Assembly: GCA_036567965.1 (NCBI GenBank)
Contig: DATCTN010000027.1
Span: forward strand, 1-64,000
From: Candidatus Kryptoniota bacterium
GTDB lineage: Bacteria; Bacteroidota; Ignavibacteria; Kryptoniales; JAKASW01
Length of the DNA stretch: 64,000 bases
Direction of reading: 5' to 3'
The notes under the pieces: generated by a model
The model's input: the letters and a program-made list of their open reading frames with translations, nothing else
Databases searched by the model: none
Told to the model about the DNA's origin: nothing
Shown: one piece after another, positions 56,375 through 64,000 of the stretch
Layout: each line of letters opens with the position of its first letter
Position numbering within the stretch: position 1 is the first letter of the stretch
Program-made: the position numbers and the translations under genes

Positions 56375-57661
56375 ATGTTGAAGCTGACAGCGGTGTCCAT
56401 AAATCATAGGACCGCGAATGTCGAAGCGCGGGAGAAAATTTTCTACAGCCCGGAAGAGATCCGGAAGATCTCGGAAGAATTGAGATCTATTGGTCGCGAG
56501 TCTCTCCTGGTCTCTACCTGCAACAGGACTGAATTGTATCTTATCCCGTCCACAACTCCGAGGATGCACGCCGACCTTTATGGTCTCATCCGAAGGGGGA
56601 AGAATCTCTCCGAGAACGAGTTCCAGGTTGATTTCGAAACCTTCGAGGGCTTTGACGCGGTCAGCCACCTTTTCTCGGTGGCCTCCGGGATTGACTCGCT
56701 CATGCTGGGCGACATTCAGATTCTCGGCCAGGTCAAGGAAGCTTACAATACGGGTGTTGAGCTTGGAATGGTAGGATCAATTCTTCATCACGCTTGCCAG
56801 GTTGCGCTGAAGGCGGGCAAGCGGGCGAAGACCGAGACAAAAATCTCGGAAGGGGCTGTGTCGGTGAGTTATGCGGCGGTCGAGCTTGCCGAGAAGATTT
56901 TCGGAAACCTGCGTGGGAAGACGGTGATGCTGATCGGAGCGGGAGAGACTGCAGAGCTTGCCGCGAAGGATCTCAAGCCGAAAGATATAAGTCATCTATA
57001 TATTGCGAACCGCACTCTGGAACGCGCGCAGAATCTTGTGCGTGAAATCGGGTTCGGCGAGGCAATCCCGCTGGAGGGCATGGGAGAACGGCTTCCCCGG
57101 GTAGACATGGTCATATCGAGTGTCGGAGGATCTGATTTCGTATTGACCCGCGAGATTGTGGCGAACGCGATGAAAGGACGTGAGAACAGCCCGCTTCTCA
57201 TTGTCGATATCGGCGTGCCTCGAAACGTCGATCCTGCGGTAAGAAAGATATCAAATGTGTTTCTGAACGACATCGACTCGTTGAATCTCATAGTGCAGAA
57301 GAATCTTGAGATGCGCCGCGCTGAAATTGTTGCAGTCAGGCGCGTACTGAACGAAGAGCTGAATGATTTCATTAAATGGTACAATTTGCTGGAGGTCGGA
57401 CCGACGATAAAGCTGCTGCGCGAGAAAATCGAGCGAATCAGGTCCGAGGAGGTCAGGCGGAACAAGAACAGACTCAACGAGAGCGACACTGAACTCGTGG
57501 ATGAAGTCACAAAATCCATTGTGAACAAGATCCTGCACGAGCCGCTTACCAATTTGAAGAATGCAGAGAATGGAATTTCGCTCGTCGACCGGGTAAAGCT
57601 GATCAAGTATCTGTTCGGACTTTCCGAAGATGCTGCCAGAGACGAAGATGAAAAAAGTTAG
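56375..57661 (+). CDS. hemA: Glutamyl-tRNA reductase
   Basis: HemA reduces glutamyl-tRNA-Glu to glutamate-1-semialdehyde, the committed step of the C5 tetrapyrrole pathway. The catalytic Cys49 lies in STCNRTELY. The substrate-binding and NADPH-binding regions follow: FSVASGIDSLMLGDIQILGQVKEAY, then GAGETAELAAKDL with the Rossmann motif. The C-terminal dimerisation helices follow to residue 428, the normal length. It ends with AARDEDEKS and overlaps hemC. The start ATG at 56375 lies 67 bp after hemX. The operon uses the C5 route, so glutamate is the precursor. hemL, the next enzyme, is not in the window. Confidence 0.96.
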   Translation: MLKLTAVSINHRTANVEAREKIFYSPEEIRKISEELRSIGRESLLVSTCNRTELYLIPSTTPRMHADLYGLIRRGKNLSENEFQVDFETFEGFDAVSHLFSVASGIDSLMLGDIQILGQVKEAYNTGVELGMVGSILHHACQVALKAGKRAKTETKISEGAVSVSYAAVELAEKIFGNLRGKTVMLIGAGETAELAAKDLKPKDISHLYIANRTLERAQNLVREIGFGEAIPLEGMGERLPRVDMVISSVGGSDFVLTREIVANAMKGRENSPLLIVDIGVPRNVDPAVRKISNVFLNDIDSLNLIVQKNLEMRRAEIVAVRRVLNEELNDFIKWYNLLEVGPTIKLLREKIERIRSEEVRRNKNRLNESDTELVDEVTKSIVNKILHEPLTNLKNAENGISLVDRVKLIKYLFGLSEDAARDEDEKS

Positions 57662-58610
57662 GATCGGAACGAGGGGCAGCCAGCTCGCACTCTACCAGTC
57701 ACAGATCGTTGCTGGATATCTGGAAAAATCTTTAGGTGCGGGTTCGGTCGAGATAATAACAATTAAAACCACCGGCGACAAGATTCTTGACGCTCCCCTT
57801 TCGAAGATAGGTGACAAAGGACTCTTTACTAAAGAGATAGAGAAAGCCCTCCTTGGTTCCGAGATTGACTGCGCCGTGCACAGTCTCAAGGATTTACCGA
57901 CTGTTCTTCCGGACGGGTTGGAGATCACTGCGTTCAGCGAACGGGAAGATGTGCGCGACGCGCTTGTTGCCCGGGACGGGATGAAATTCCTCGAGCTCCC
58001 CAAAGGGTCCACTCTTGCGACTGGTAGTCTGCGGCGACGATCTCAGATACTTCATTTGAGAAGCGATCTTAACCTTGTGGACATGCGAGGGAATCTCAAC
58101 ACTCGGTTAAAGAAACTTGAGGAGGAGGGATACGCGGGTATGATGCTCGCATACGCGGGAATAAAACGTCTCGGGATGGCTAACAGGGTCACAGAAATAT
58201 TGGAACCATCCGTCATCCTCCCGGCGGTCGGGCAGGGCGTCATCGCTGTCGAGTCGCGGGCGTCGGACGATAGAATGAAAGAACTGATGAGAGGCTACAA
58301 TGATCACGATTCTAAAATCGCCGCCCTCGCCGAACGCGCGTTCCTCAGGCGCCTCGAAGGCGGATGCCAGGTACCGATTGGTGTATACACATCACTTGGA
58401 GAGAATAAGGTGACCGGGATGGTTGCCTCCCTCGACGGCGAAACGATCGTCAGAGAAGCGGTGGCGTTTGATAAGAAGGATCCGGAGAAAACCGGCACTC
58501 TTCTCGCTGAAAAACTTTTGACGATGGGAGCCGGCACGATACTCGAAGAAATAAGACGTGAATTTGAAAACGGGAATTTGAAAGCAGGCTCCCGGGATCG
58601 CGCGGACTGA
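57648..58610 (+). CDS. hemC: Hydroxymethylbilane synthase (porphobilinogen deaminase)
   Basis: HemC joins four porphobilinogens into hydroxymethylbilane. The dipyrromethane cofactor is held by Cys240 in RRLEGGCQVPIG. Other marks are RIGTRGSQLALYQ, KDLPT, DVRDALVARDG and LATGSLRRRSQI, all diagnostic. The reading from ATG 57648 (MKKVRIGTRG) gives 320 residues. An upstream ATG at 57630 would add six residues and has no better ribosome binding site. It overlaps the hemA end by 14 bases. Confidence 0.94.
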   Translation: MKKVRIGTRGSQLALYQSQIVAGYLEKSLGAGSVEIITIKTTGDKILDAPLSKIGDKGLFTKEIEKALLGSEIDCAVHSLKDLPTVLPDGLEITAFSEREDVRDALVARDGMKFLELPKGSTLATGSLRRRSQILHLRSDLNLVDMRGNLNTRLKKLEEEGYAGMMLAYAGIKRLGMANRVTEILEPSVILPAVGQGVIAVESRASDDRMKELMRGYNDHDSKIAALAERAFLRRLEGGCQVPIGVYTSLGENKVTGMVASLDGETIVREAVAFDKKDPEKTGTLLAEKLLTMGAGTILEEIRREFENGNLKAGSRDRAD

Positions 58611-58622
58611 AGGAGTTCCTAG

Positions 58623-59387
58623 TTGCATACTGACTTGCCTTTGTCGCGCAAGCGCATTGTCGTTACACGTACCGAAGATCAATCTGAAAGTGTTGCTGCC
58701 ACACTCAAGGCGCTGGGAGCGGCGGTCCTCGTGGTCCCGACGATCAGGATCGAACCCGTGGAGCTGACCCGGGAAGAGGTAAAACGTATTTCTGCGTACT
58801 GCGAATATGATATAGTGATCTTCACTTCGTACAATTGCGTGAAGAATTTCTTTCGCCATGCTCCGGCGCGTGACCCGGGCGGCAAGCGTCCGGTGATCGT
58901 TGCGATCGGAAAGAAAACCGCTGAAGCGCTCTCTGACATCAAACTTGAACCGGACATCGTTCCCTCAAAATTCAGTTCGGACGAACTTATTAAAGGAATT
59001 ACAAATCTCGATTGGCGGGGCAAAAGAGTCCTGATCCCCAGGGGAAGTATCTCGGGAAATGAAATCAAAGAATTCGTCGAGTCAAGCGGCGGTATCGCGG
59101 ATGACGTCATCGTCTATAGGACGGTGATAAACCGTCTCCTCGACCCCGAGCTCAAGGACGAAATCGCTTCGGGGAAATTCGATACGGTTGCATTCTTCAG
59201 TCCTTCCCAGGCGAGGAACTTTGTAAGTATTTTTGGTCCGGATGTCCTCGTAGGAAAAGAGATAGCCGCCATCGGCCCGACGACACGAAATGCGATCGAG
59301 GAAATGGGACTTCATGTCGATGTGATACCGGGAAACGCGACAACGGAAGAATTAATTGCGAGTCTAATTGAGCATGAAAAAGCTTAG
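58623..59387 (+). CDS. hemD: Uroporphyrinogen-III synthase
   Basis: HemD closes hydroxymethylbilane to uroporphyrinogen III with inversion of ring D. The family is poorly conserved, but the two-domain fold can be read: RIVVTRTEDQSESVAATLKALGAAVLVVPTIRIEP, TSYNCVKNFF, VAIGKKTAEAL, then VFFSPSQARNFV-like AFFSPSQARNFVSIFG and AAIGPTTRNAIEEMGLHVDVIPG. These are typical HemD elements. The TTG start at 58623 is set by AAGGAG nine bases upstream, 12 bases after hemC. The identification rests on the order in the operon as much as on the motifs. Confidence 0.9.
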   Translation: MHTDLPLSRKRIVVTRTEDQSESVAATLKALGAAVLVVPTIRIEPVELTREEVKRISAYCEYDIVIFTSYNCVKNFFRHAPARDPGGKRPVIVAIGKKTAEALSDIKLEPDIVPSKFSSDELIKGITNLDWRGKRVLIPRGSISGNEIKEFVESSGGIADDVIVYRTVINRLLDPELKDEIASGKFDTVAFFSPSQARNFVSIFGPDVLVGKEIAAIGPTTRNAIEEMGLHVDVIPGNATTEELIASLIEHEKA

Positions 59388-60402
59388 TAACGATCTGCTA
59401 CTGCAAGTGATCAGCGGCAAAAGCGCTGAACGGACACCTGTATGGATCATGCGCCAGGCGGGAAGGTACCTGCCGGAGTATATGGCGGTCCGTGCCAGGC
59501 ATGATTTTCTTACGATGTGTAAGACTCCGGAACTTTCATCCGAAGTCACCGTTCAACCTGTCGACATTGTCGGTGTGGATGCGGCGATTATCTTCTCCGA
59601 CATCCTGGTCCTGCCGGAGGCGATGGGGATGAACCTCGTCGTCGAGGAAGGTAAGGGCGGTCCGCGATTCACTAACCCGATTAAGAGCAGGACTTCCCTC
59701 GGGCAAGTTCACGACGCGGATTGCCGGAGGGACCTGAAATATGTTTCGGATGCACTGAGACTAACGGTGGAGAGACTGCAAGGGCGAGTCCCGCTTATCG
59801 GATTTTGCGGCTCCCCGTGGACACTGCTGGCGTATATGGTGGATGGAAAGGGCGGCGAGTTTGTACGTGCACGAGCCATGCTCTACGACGATCCTTCCTC
59901 GGCCCACCAGCTTCTCGAGAAGCTCGCCGTGAACTGCGTGTCGTACCTCAGGATGCAGCATGAGGCGGGCGCGGACTTAGTGCAGATATTCGACACATGG
60001 GGAGGTGCCCTCGCTCCTGATCTCTTCGAGGAATTTTCATTGAGGTATATCAGGTTCATGGTCGATTCCGTCAGGGAAGAATTTCCGGTAATTGTATTCT
60101 CGAAGGGGGCGAATCATTCCATCGAGAAGATCGCCGCAACTGCCGCCTCGTGTGTGGGAGTTGATTGGACAATTCAGATCGGCGAAGCCGCGAAGAGGAC
60201 CGGCGCGGTTCTCCAGGGAAATCTCGATCCAGCGGTCCTCTTTGCGAGACCTGAAATCATAAAGGCACGCGCGAAAAAAATACTCGAAGAAGCGCCTGCG
60301 GGTAAACATATTTTCAACCTGGGACACGGCATTCTCCCAAATACGCCGGTGGAAAACGTCCGCGTTCTCGTTGACTTCGTAAAAAACTGGAAAAGAGATT
60401 GA
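59374..60402 (+). CDS. hemE: Uroporphyrinogen decarboxylase
   Basis: HemE removes four carboxyls from uroporphyrinogen III to yield coproporphyrinogen III. The signatures are PVWIMRQAGRYLPEY at the N-terminus (the Arg residues bind substrate) and IIFSDILVLPEAMGM, then GFCGSPWTLLAYMVDG, GADLVQIFDTWGGAL and NLGHGILPNTPVENVRVLVDFV. The reading from ATG 59374 gives 342 residues, with the start overlapping hemD by 14 bases. A TTG two codons upstream is possible but less likely. Confidence 0.96.
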   Translation: MKKLSNDLLLQVISGKSAERTPVWIMRQAGRYLPEYMAVRARHDFLTMCKTPELSSEVTVQPVDIVGVDAAIIFSDILVLPEAMGMNLVVEEGKGGPRFTNPIKSRTSLGQVHDADCRRDLKYVSDALRLTVERLQGRVPLIGFCGSPWTLLAYMVDGKGGEFVRARAMLYDDPSSAHQLLEKLAVNCVSYLRMQHEAGADLVQIFDTWGGALAPDLFEEFSLRYIRFMVDSVREEFPVIVFSKGANHSIEKIAATAASCVGVDWTIQIGEAAKRTGAVLQGNLDPAVLFARPEIIKARAKKILEEAPAGKHIFNLGHGILPNTPVENVRVLVDFVKNWKRD

Positions 60403-60474
60403 TGTGAATTCACTTTCGTTTTCGCGAGATGTCGAGGCCGGTTCGACCCCATCCCGTCGAGCGAGGAATGCCCC

Positions 60475-61452
60475 GTGAGCAAAATTGGCGTGGTATTATT
60501 CAACTTAGGGGGTCCACTTTCAAGGGACGACATAGAGGAATTCCTGTTCAACCTTTTCATGGATCCATACATCATCGAGATACCGCTTCGCGGGTTCTTA
60601 AGGAGATGGCTGGCCAGAATGATAGCGAGACGCCGGGCTGTCAAGACGGCTTACTATTACGACATCATGGGCGGAAAATCACCGCAGTACGAACTGACGA
60701 TGAGGCAGGCGCACGCTCTTGAAAGGTCGCTTCGTGAAGTCATAGACGTTAATGTTTATGTCGGCATGAGGTACTTCAAACCTTCGATCGAAGAGGCCTA
60801 CGACTCACTTGTGAAGGACAATATCGAGGATGTCATTCTCCTTCCGCTTTATCCTCACTATTCGAGAACAACGACGTTGTCGAGCTTTGAAGAATGGAAC
60901 CGAGTCACTCGACATCCGGCAAGAAGGATGAAAGTCTTGCAGATCGACAGTTATCACGACAATCCCGGCTACATAGAGGCAGTGGTCGAAAGAATTGAAG
61001 AGGCGCTCAGAAAATTTCCCGCGACTTTAAAAGGTGATGTACATATACTTTTCAGCGCTCATGGTGTCCCTGAGAGCATAATTACCCGCGGCGATCCGTA
61101 CCAGAATCAGATTGTGGAGACAGTTGAACTTGTCTCAGACCGGTTCACGAATCCTCATTCACTTGCTTACCAGAGCCGTGTCGGCCCTGTGAAGTGGCTT
61201 GGCCCGCCGACTCTTGACGAGATCAAGCGTCTCGCTTCCGCGGGGGTTAAGGATCTTCTCGTCGTCCCGATAAGTTTTGTCAGCGAGCATTCGGAAACCC
61301 TTTATGAGGTGAATCATCTTTTCAGGAGTGAAGCGATGAAGGCAGGGATCGAACAATTTGAGATGATGCCGGCACTCAACGATTCTCCGAAGTTCATCGA
61401 GGCGTTGAAAGGGCTGGTCCTTGCCAGGGCGGCGGAGTTTGAAAAGGCATGA
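60475..61452 (+). CDS. hemH: Ferrochelatase
   Basis: The enzyme inserts Fe2+ into protoporphyrin IX (or coproporphyrin III). The catalytic His196 lies in ILFSAHGVPESI. Typical regions are the N-terminal GVVLFNLGGP, VGMRYFKPSIEEAY, LLPLYPHYSRTTT, YQSRVGPVKWLGPP and VVPISFVSEHSETL. No C-terminal extension or Fe-S cysteines are seen. The GTG start at 60475 is preceded by AGGA about seven bases upstream. It ends in an ATGA overlap with the oxidase gene, which suggests tight coupling of the last two steps. Confidence 0.95.
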   Translation: MSKIGVVLFNLGGPLSRDDIEEFLFNLFMDPYIIEIPLRGFLRRWLARMIARRRAVKTAYYYDIMGGKSPQYELTMRQAHALERSLREVIDVNVYVGMRYFKPSIEEAYDSLVKDNIEDVILLPLYPHYSRTTTLSSFEEWNRVTRHPARRMKVLQIDSYHDNPGYIEAVVERIEEALRKFPATLKGDVHILFSAHGVPESIITRGDPYQNQIVETVELVSDRFTNPHSLAYQSRVGPVKWLGPPTLDEIKRLASAGVKDLLVVPISFVSEHSETLYEVNHLFRSEAMKAGIEQFEMMPALNDSPKFIEALKGLVLARAAEFEKA

Positions 61453-62801
61453 GGGTCGCGGTTGTAGGGGGAGGAATATCTGGGCTCTCCGTCGCGCACT
61501 TCTTGAAGCGCGCGGGTGCCGAAGTGATGGTCTTCGAGAAGAACGGTACTCCCGGCGGCACCATAGGGACCAGAATGACAGAAGGGTTTCTTGTCGAGAG
61601 TGGCCCGAGCAGCACCTCGGAAACGAACTTCGTCATCGACGAGATGCTTGCGGACCTCGGAATGAAAGACGAGAAGGTTTACGCGAACGATGGATCGAAG
61701 TATCGCTACATAGTCCGTGGCGGAGAACTGCATGCGCTTCCGGGCGGACCGGGATCTTTCATCTCGACACGGTTGTGGTCGGCGCGCGCTAAGTTCAGGC
61801 TACTCGGTGAACCGTTCATCGGTCGCGCGACGCGCGAAGAATCGATCGCAGAATTTGTGAAGCGCAGGCTCGGAAGAGAATTTCTTGACTACGCCATCAA
61901 TCCGTTCGTAGCGGGGGTCTATGCGGGAAATCCGTCCGACCTCAGCGTCAGAGCCGCATTTCCGAAACTTTACGCGCTCGAGGAAAAGTACGGCGGCTTG
62001 CTGAAAGGCACTTTACAGGGAGCGCGGGAGAGAAGAAAACGCGCCGACAAAGCCAAAGTGTCTGCGAAACTTGTTTCTTTCAAAAGCGGGATGGGCGTAC
62101 TTCCCTCGACTATCGCGAAATCACTTGACGATGCGGTGTTATTCAACACGCCGGTCATCAGCGTAAAGCTCGAGTCAGCCTGCTACAGACTCGGTTTCGT
62201 GGAGAAGGGGAAAACATCCGGCGAAGTTTTCGACAGCGTAGTTCTCTCCACGCCGGCATACTCCGCCGCCCAAATCATCCGTTCGTGGCTGCCGGAGCTT
62301 TCTGAACAGCTCTCTTCAATAAAGTATCCGCCTGTCGCGGTAGCAATTCTCGGATATAAGCTTTCCCAGGTGGAAATGGATCTTAACGGTTTCGGCTTTC
62401 TCGTACCCGAAGTTGAGAAGCGGAAAATTCTCGGGACGATCTGGAGCTCCAGTATTTTTCCAAACCGTGCTCCCGAAGGCTCGGTTGAGTTGACCACTTT
62501 CGTCGGCGGGTCGCGGCAGCCGGGGCTTGCAAGCCTTCCGGCTGACGAGATCGCCGGCATTGCTCACGGCGAAAATTCTTCACTGATGATGATTAGCGGA
62601 GAACCTACATTCAATTCCGTCACCCGATGGGAAAAGGCCATCCCGCAATATAACATCGGTCATCTCTCTATAGTTGAATCCGTGAAACACGTTGAAAGCG
62701 TTTATAAGGGATTTTATATTTGCAGCAACTACCGGGATGGTATCTCGGTTGCCGATTGTATTGCTAACGGCAAGAGAACTGCGGAGAAAATTCTGGAATA
62801 G
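61449..62801 (+). CDS. hemG: Oxygen-dependent protoporphyrinogen (or coproporphyrinogen) oxidase, HemY/CgoX family
   Basis: The FAD-binding enzyme oxidises protoporphyrinogen IX to protoporphyrin IX. The N-terminal dinucleotide-binding motif is VVGGGISGLSVAHFLKRAGAEVMVFEKNGTPGG (residues 4-36). The family also shows GPSSTSETN, FAGVYAGNPSDLSVRAAFPKLYALE-like INPFVAGVYAGNPSDLSVRAAFPKL, and a C-terminal NYRDGISVADCI block with the FAD-contacting residues. The form uses O2, so it implies aerobic or microaerobic heme synthesis. Whether its substrate is proto- or copro-porphyrinogen is not decidable here: hemQ, which marks the copro route, and hemF/hemN, which mark the proto route, are both outside the window. 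It overlaps hemH by four bases. Confidence 0.9.
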   Translation: MRVAVVGGGISGLSVAHFLKRAGAEVMVFEKNGTPGGTIGTRMTEGFLVESGPSSTSETNFVIDEMLADLGMKDEKVYANDGSKYRYIVRGGELHALPGGPGSFISTRLWSARAKFRLLGEPFIGRATREESIAEFVKRRLGREFLDYAINPFVAGVYAGNPSDLSVRAAFPKLYALEEKYGGLLKGTLQGARERRKRADKAKVSAKLVSFKSGMGVLPSTIAKSLDDAVLFNTPVISVKLESACYRLGFVEKGKTSGEVFDSVVLSTPAYSAAQIIRSWLPELSEQLSSIKYPPVAVAILGYKLSQVEMDLNGFGFLVPEVEKRKILGTIWSSSIFPNRAPEGSVELTTFVGGSRQPGLASLPADEIAGIAHGENSSLMMISGEPTFNSVTRWEKAIPQYNIGHLSIVESVKHVESVYKGFYICSNYRDGISVADCIANGKRTAEKILE

Positions 62802-62906
62802 AAAATGCGAATGATGTGACGAGAACTATCTCCTGGTTCCCGCGGCTATTTGATAAACGAGCGAGGCTTTCGCGACTAACTCTCACGAAGATTGGAGCTG
62901 GATAAA

Positions 62907-63929
62907 ATGATCACGATGACAGAGTATCAGAAGAAAACCGGATTCCCTACAGTCCGTATGCGCCGTCTCAGGATGACCGAGTCGATTCGCGAGATGGTAC
63001 GCGAGACGGTCCTTCAACCGTCCGATTTCATTTACCCGATGTTCGTTGTTCCGGGGAAGAAAGTGCGTCACGAAATTTCGTCCATGCCGAATGTTTACCA
63101 GCTCTCAGTCGACGAACTCGTCCGCGAGTGTGACCAGGTTGTAAAGTCGGGCGTCAAATCTGTTATTCTTTTCGGTATCCCCTCGCACAAAGACGAATTC
63201 GGCTCAGAAGCTTACGATGAAAACGGGATTGTGCAACAGGCGATAAGAGAGCTGAAGAAGCAGCTACCGGAGCTGTTTATTATCACCGACGTTTGTCTCT
63301 GCGAGTACACTTCGCATGGTCATTGCGGCGTATTGAAAGAGATCGCGCCGGGTCAGGTTGAGATAATGAATGACGAGACGCTCGAGCTCCTTGCAAAGGA
63401 ATCGTTAACTCATGTCCAGGCAGGAGCGGATATGGTGGCGCCGAGTGACATGATGGACGGAAGAGTGGAAGCAATACGAACCCTTCTCGACGAAAACGGA
63501 TTTCTCTCGACACCCATCATGAGTTATGCCGCCAAGTATGCCTCGGGCTTTTACGGACCGTTCCGCGAGGCCGCGGAATCGACTCCGAAGTTCGGGGACA
63601 GGAAAAGTCACCAGATGGATCCGGCCAACTCCAACGAGGCGGTACGCGAAGTCGCGCTCGACATCGACGAGGGTGCCGATATCGTCATGGTGAAACCTGC
63701 ACTCGCGTATCTCGACGTGATCTACCGGGTCAAGAACGAATTCAGGATGCCCACCGCCGCTTACCAGGTCAGCGGAGAGTACTCGATGATCAAAGCCGCG
63801 GCGAAAAATGGCTGGCTCGATGAACAGCGCATCATGTTGGAGACATTAACCGCGATAAAGAGGGCTGGCGCAGATCTGATCCTGACTTATTACGCCGTCG
63901 ACGCGGCAAGACTCTTAAAGAAACAATAA
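62907..63929 (+). CDS. hemB: Porphobilinogen synthase (delta-aminolevulinic acid dehydratase)
   Basis: HemB condenses two 5-aminolevulinates into porphobilinogen. The zinc-binding Cys trio is at residues 130, 132 and 140 (TDVCLCEYTSHGHCG), so this is a zinc-dependent form. The two active lysines are in SYAAKYASGFYGPFREA and VMVKPALAYLD. GADMVAPSDMMDGRVEAIR and QVSGEYSMI are also family marks. The ATG at 62907 follows GGAGC by eight bases and gives 340 residues, the usual length. A TTG at 62892 would add five residues. It is separated from the oxidase gene by about 105 bp and may have its own promoter. Confidence 0.95.
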   Translation: MITMTEYQKKTGFPTVRMRRLRMTESIREMVRETVLQPSDFIYPMFVVPGKKVRHEISSMPNVYQLSVDELVRECDQVVKSGVKSVILFGIPSHKDEFGSEAYDENGIVQQAIRELKKQLPELFIITDVCLCEYTSHGHCGVLKEIAPGQVEIMNDETLELLAKESLTHVQAGADMVAPSDMMDGRVEAIRTLLDENGFLSTPIMSYAAKYASGFYGPFREAAESTPKFGDRKSHQMDPANSNEAVREVALDIDEGADIVMVKPALAYLDVIYRVKNEFRMPTAAYQVSGEYSMIKAAAKNGWLDEQRIMLETLTAIKRAGADLILTYYAVDAARLLKKQ

Positions 63930-63932
63930 CGG

Positions 63933-64000
63933 ATGCTGTCGGCGGAATCGTTCGCTGATAGGGCGATTGCTCTTCGGATCGTGTCGTTGTCGCTGTACCA
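63933..64000 (+). CDS. Possible start of a further gene, cut by the window end
   Basis: An ATG four bases after the hemB stop opens a frame (MLSAESFADRAIALRIVSLSLY) that runs to the window edge without a stop. No ribosome binding site stands out, although the hemB tail is near. Identity cannot be told from 22 codons. Confidence 0.3.
   Translation, partial: MLSAESFADRAIALRIVSLSLY

Overview
The window reads as chromosome of a Gram-negative bacterium of the Bacteroidota/Chlorobi (FCB) assemblage, most like the deep Ignavibacteria/Kryptonia-type lineages. The evidence is an S46 dipeptidyl-peptidase, an M49 dipeptidyl peptidase III, a DUF4249 lipoprotein paired with a TonB-dependent receptor, an OMP85 protein, LPS lipid A and heptose enzymes, DUF1573, many short lipoproteins with an 'SNPVD'-type N-terminus, and the holB-ricT neighbourhood. 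Base composition is near half G+C in housekeeping genes and visibly more A+T-rich in a few accessory genes. The species cannot be named from sequence alone.

Layout. 1-2.8 kb: palindrome-rich non-coding end, then DUF1697, a J-domain protein, an A+T-rich RES-like gene and a YwbE protein. 3-12 kb: a peptide-breakdown region (PepD, DPP III, an M20 dipeptidase, S46 DPP7-type peptidase) interrupted by a REP-associated tyrosine transposase (RAYT) flanked by its own palindromes. 12-16.4 kb: lipoproteins, a GDPD phosphodiesterase and thiL. 17-20.3 kb: DUF4249 plus TonB-dependent receptor. 20.9-24.4 kb: tRNA-Leu, tig, clpP, a small membrane-protein gene, clpX. 24.4-28 kb: DUF1573, a NYN-domain protein, an M23 peptidase and a DUF2795 protein. 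28-34.2 kb: an OMP85 protein, holB, ricT, metG. 34.3-38.4 kb: a 2-hydroxyacid dehydrogenase, then lexA-dinB-NHL protein on the minus strand behind a dyad that looks like the LexA operator. 38.5-47.8 kb: a long plus-strand cluster with a RodZ-like protein, ligA (with two insertions), a DUF6913-like protein, a STAS protein, a sodium:solute symporter, a BamB-like lipoprotein, an LpxL-like acyltransferase, a heptosyltransferase and tsaC. 48-51.3 kb: an accessory island with a propeller lipoprotein, 128-bp MITE-like direct repeats, a GIY-YIG protein and a degenerate DNA-methyltransferase-like protein. 51.3-55.2 kb (minus strand): B12-binding protein, UPF0104 flippase-like protein, Maf, SpoIID, FN3-like protein. 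55.5-63.9 kb: an almost complete tetrapyrrole operon, hemX-hemA-hemC-hemD-hemE-hemH-hemG/Y-hemB.

Most of the window is ordinary core genome, with genes overlapping by 1-30 nt in translationally coupled operons. The observations most worth a second look are two selfish-repeat systems (RAYT/REP at 7.65-9.8 kb and GIY-YIG/MITE-like at 49.2-50.2 kb), the orphan methylase-like protein whose catalytic motif is lost, the LexA-type dyad, the RES-like gene, the clpP-clpX small protein and an orphan terminator that suggests an unannotated RNA.
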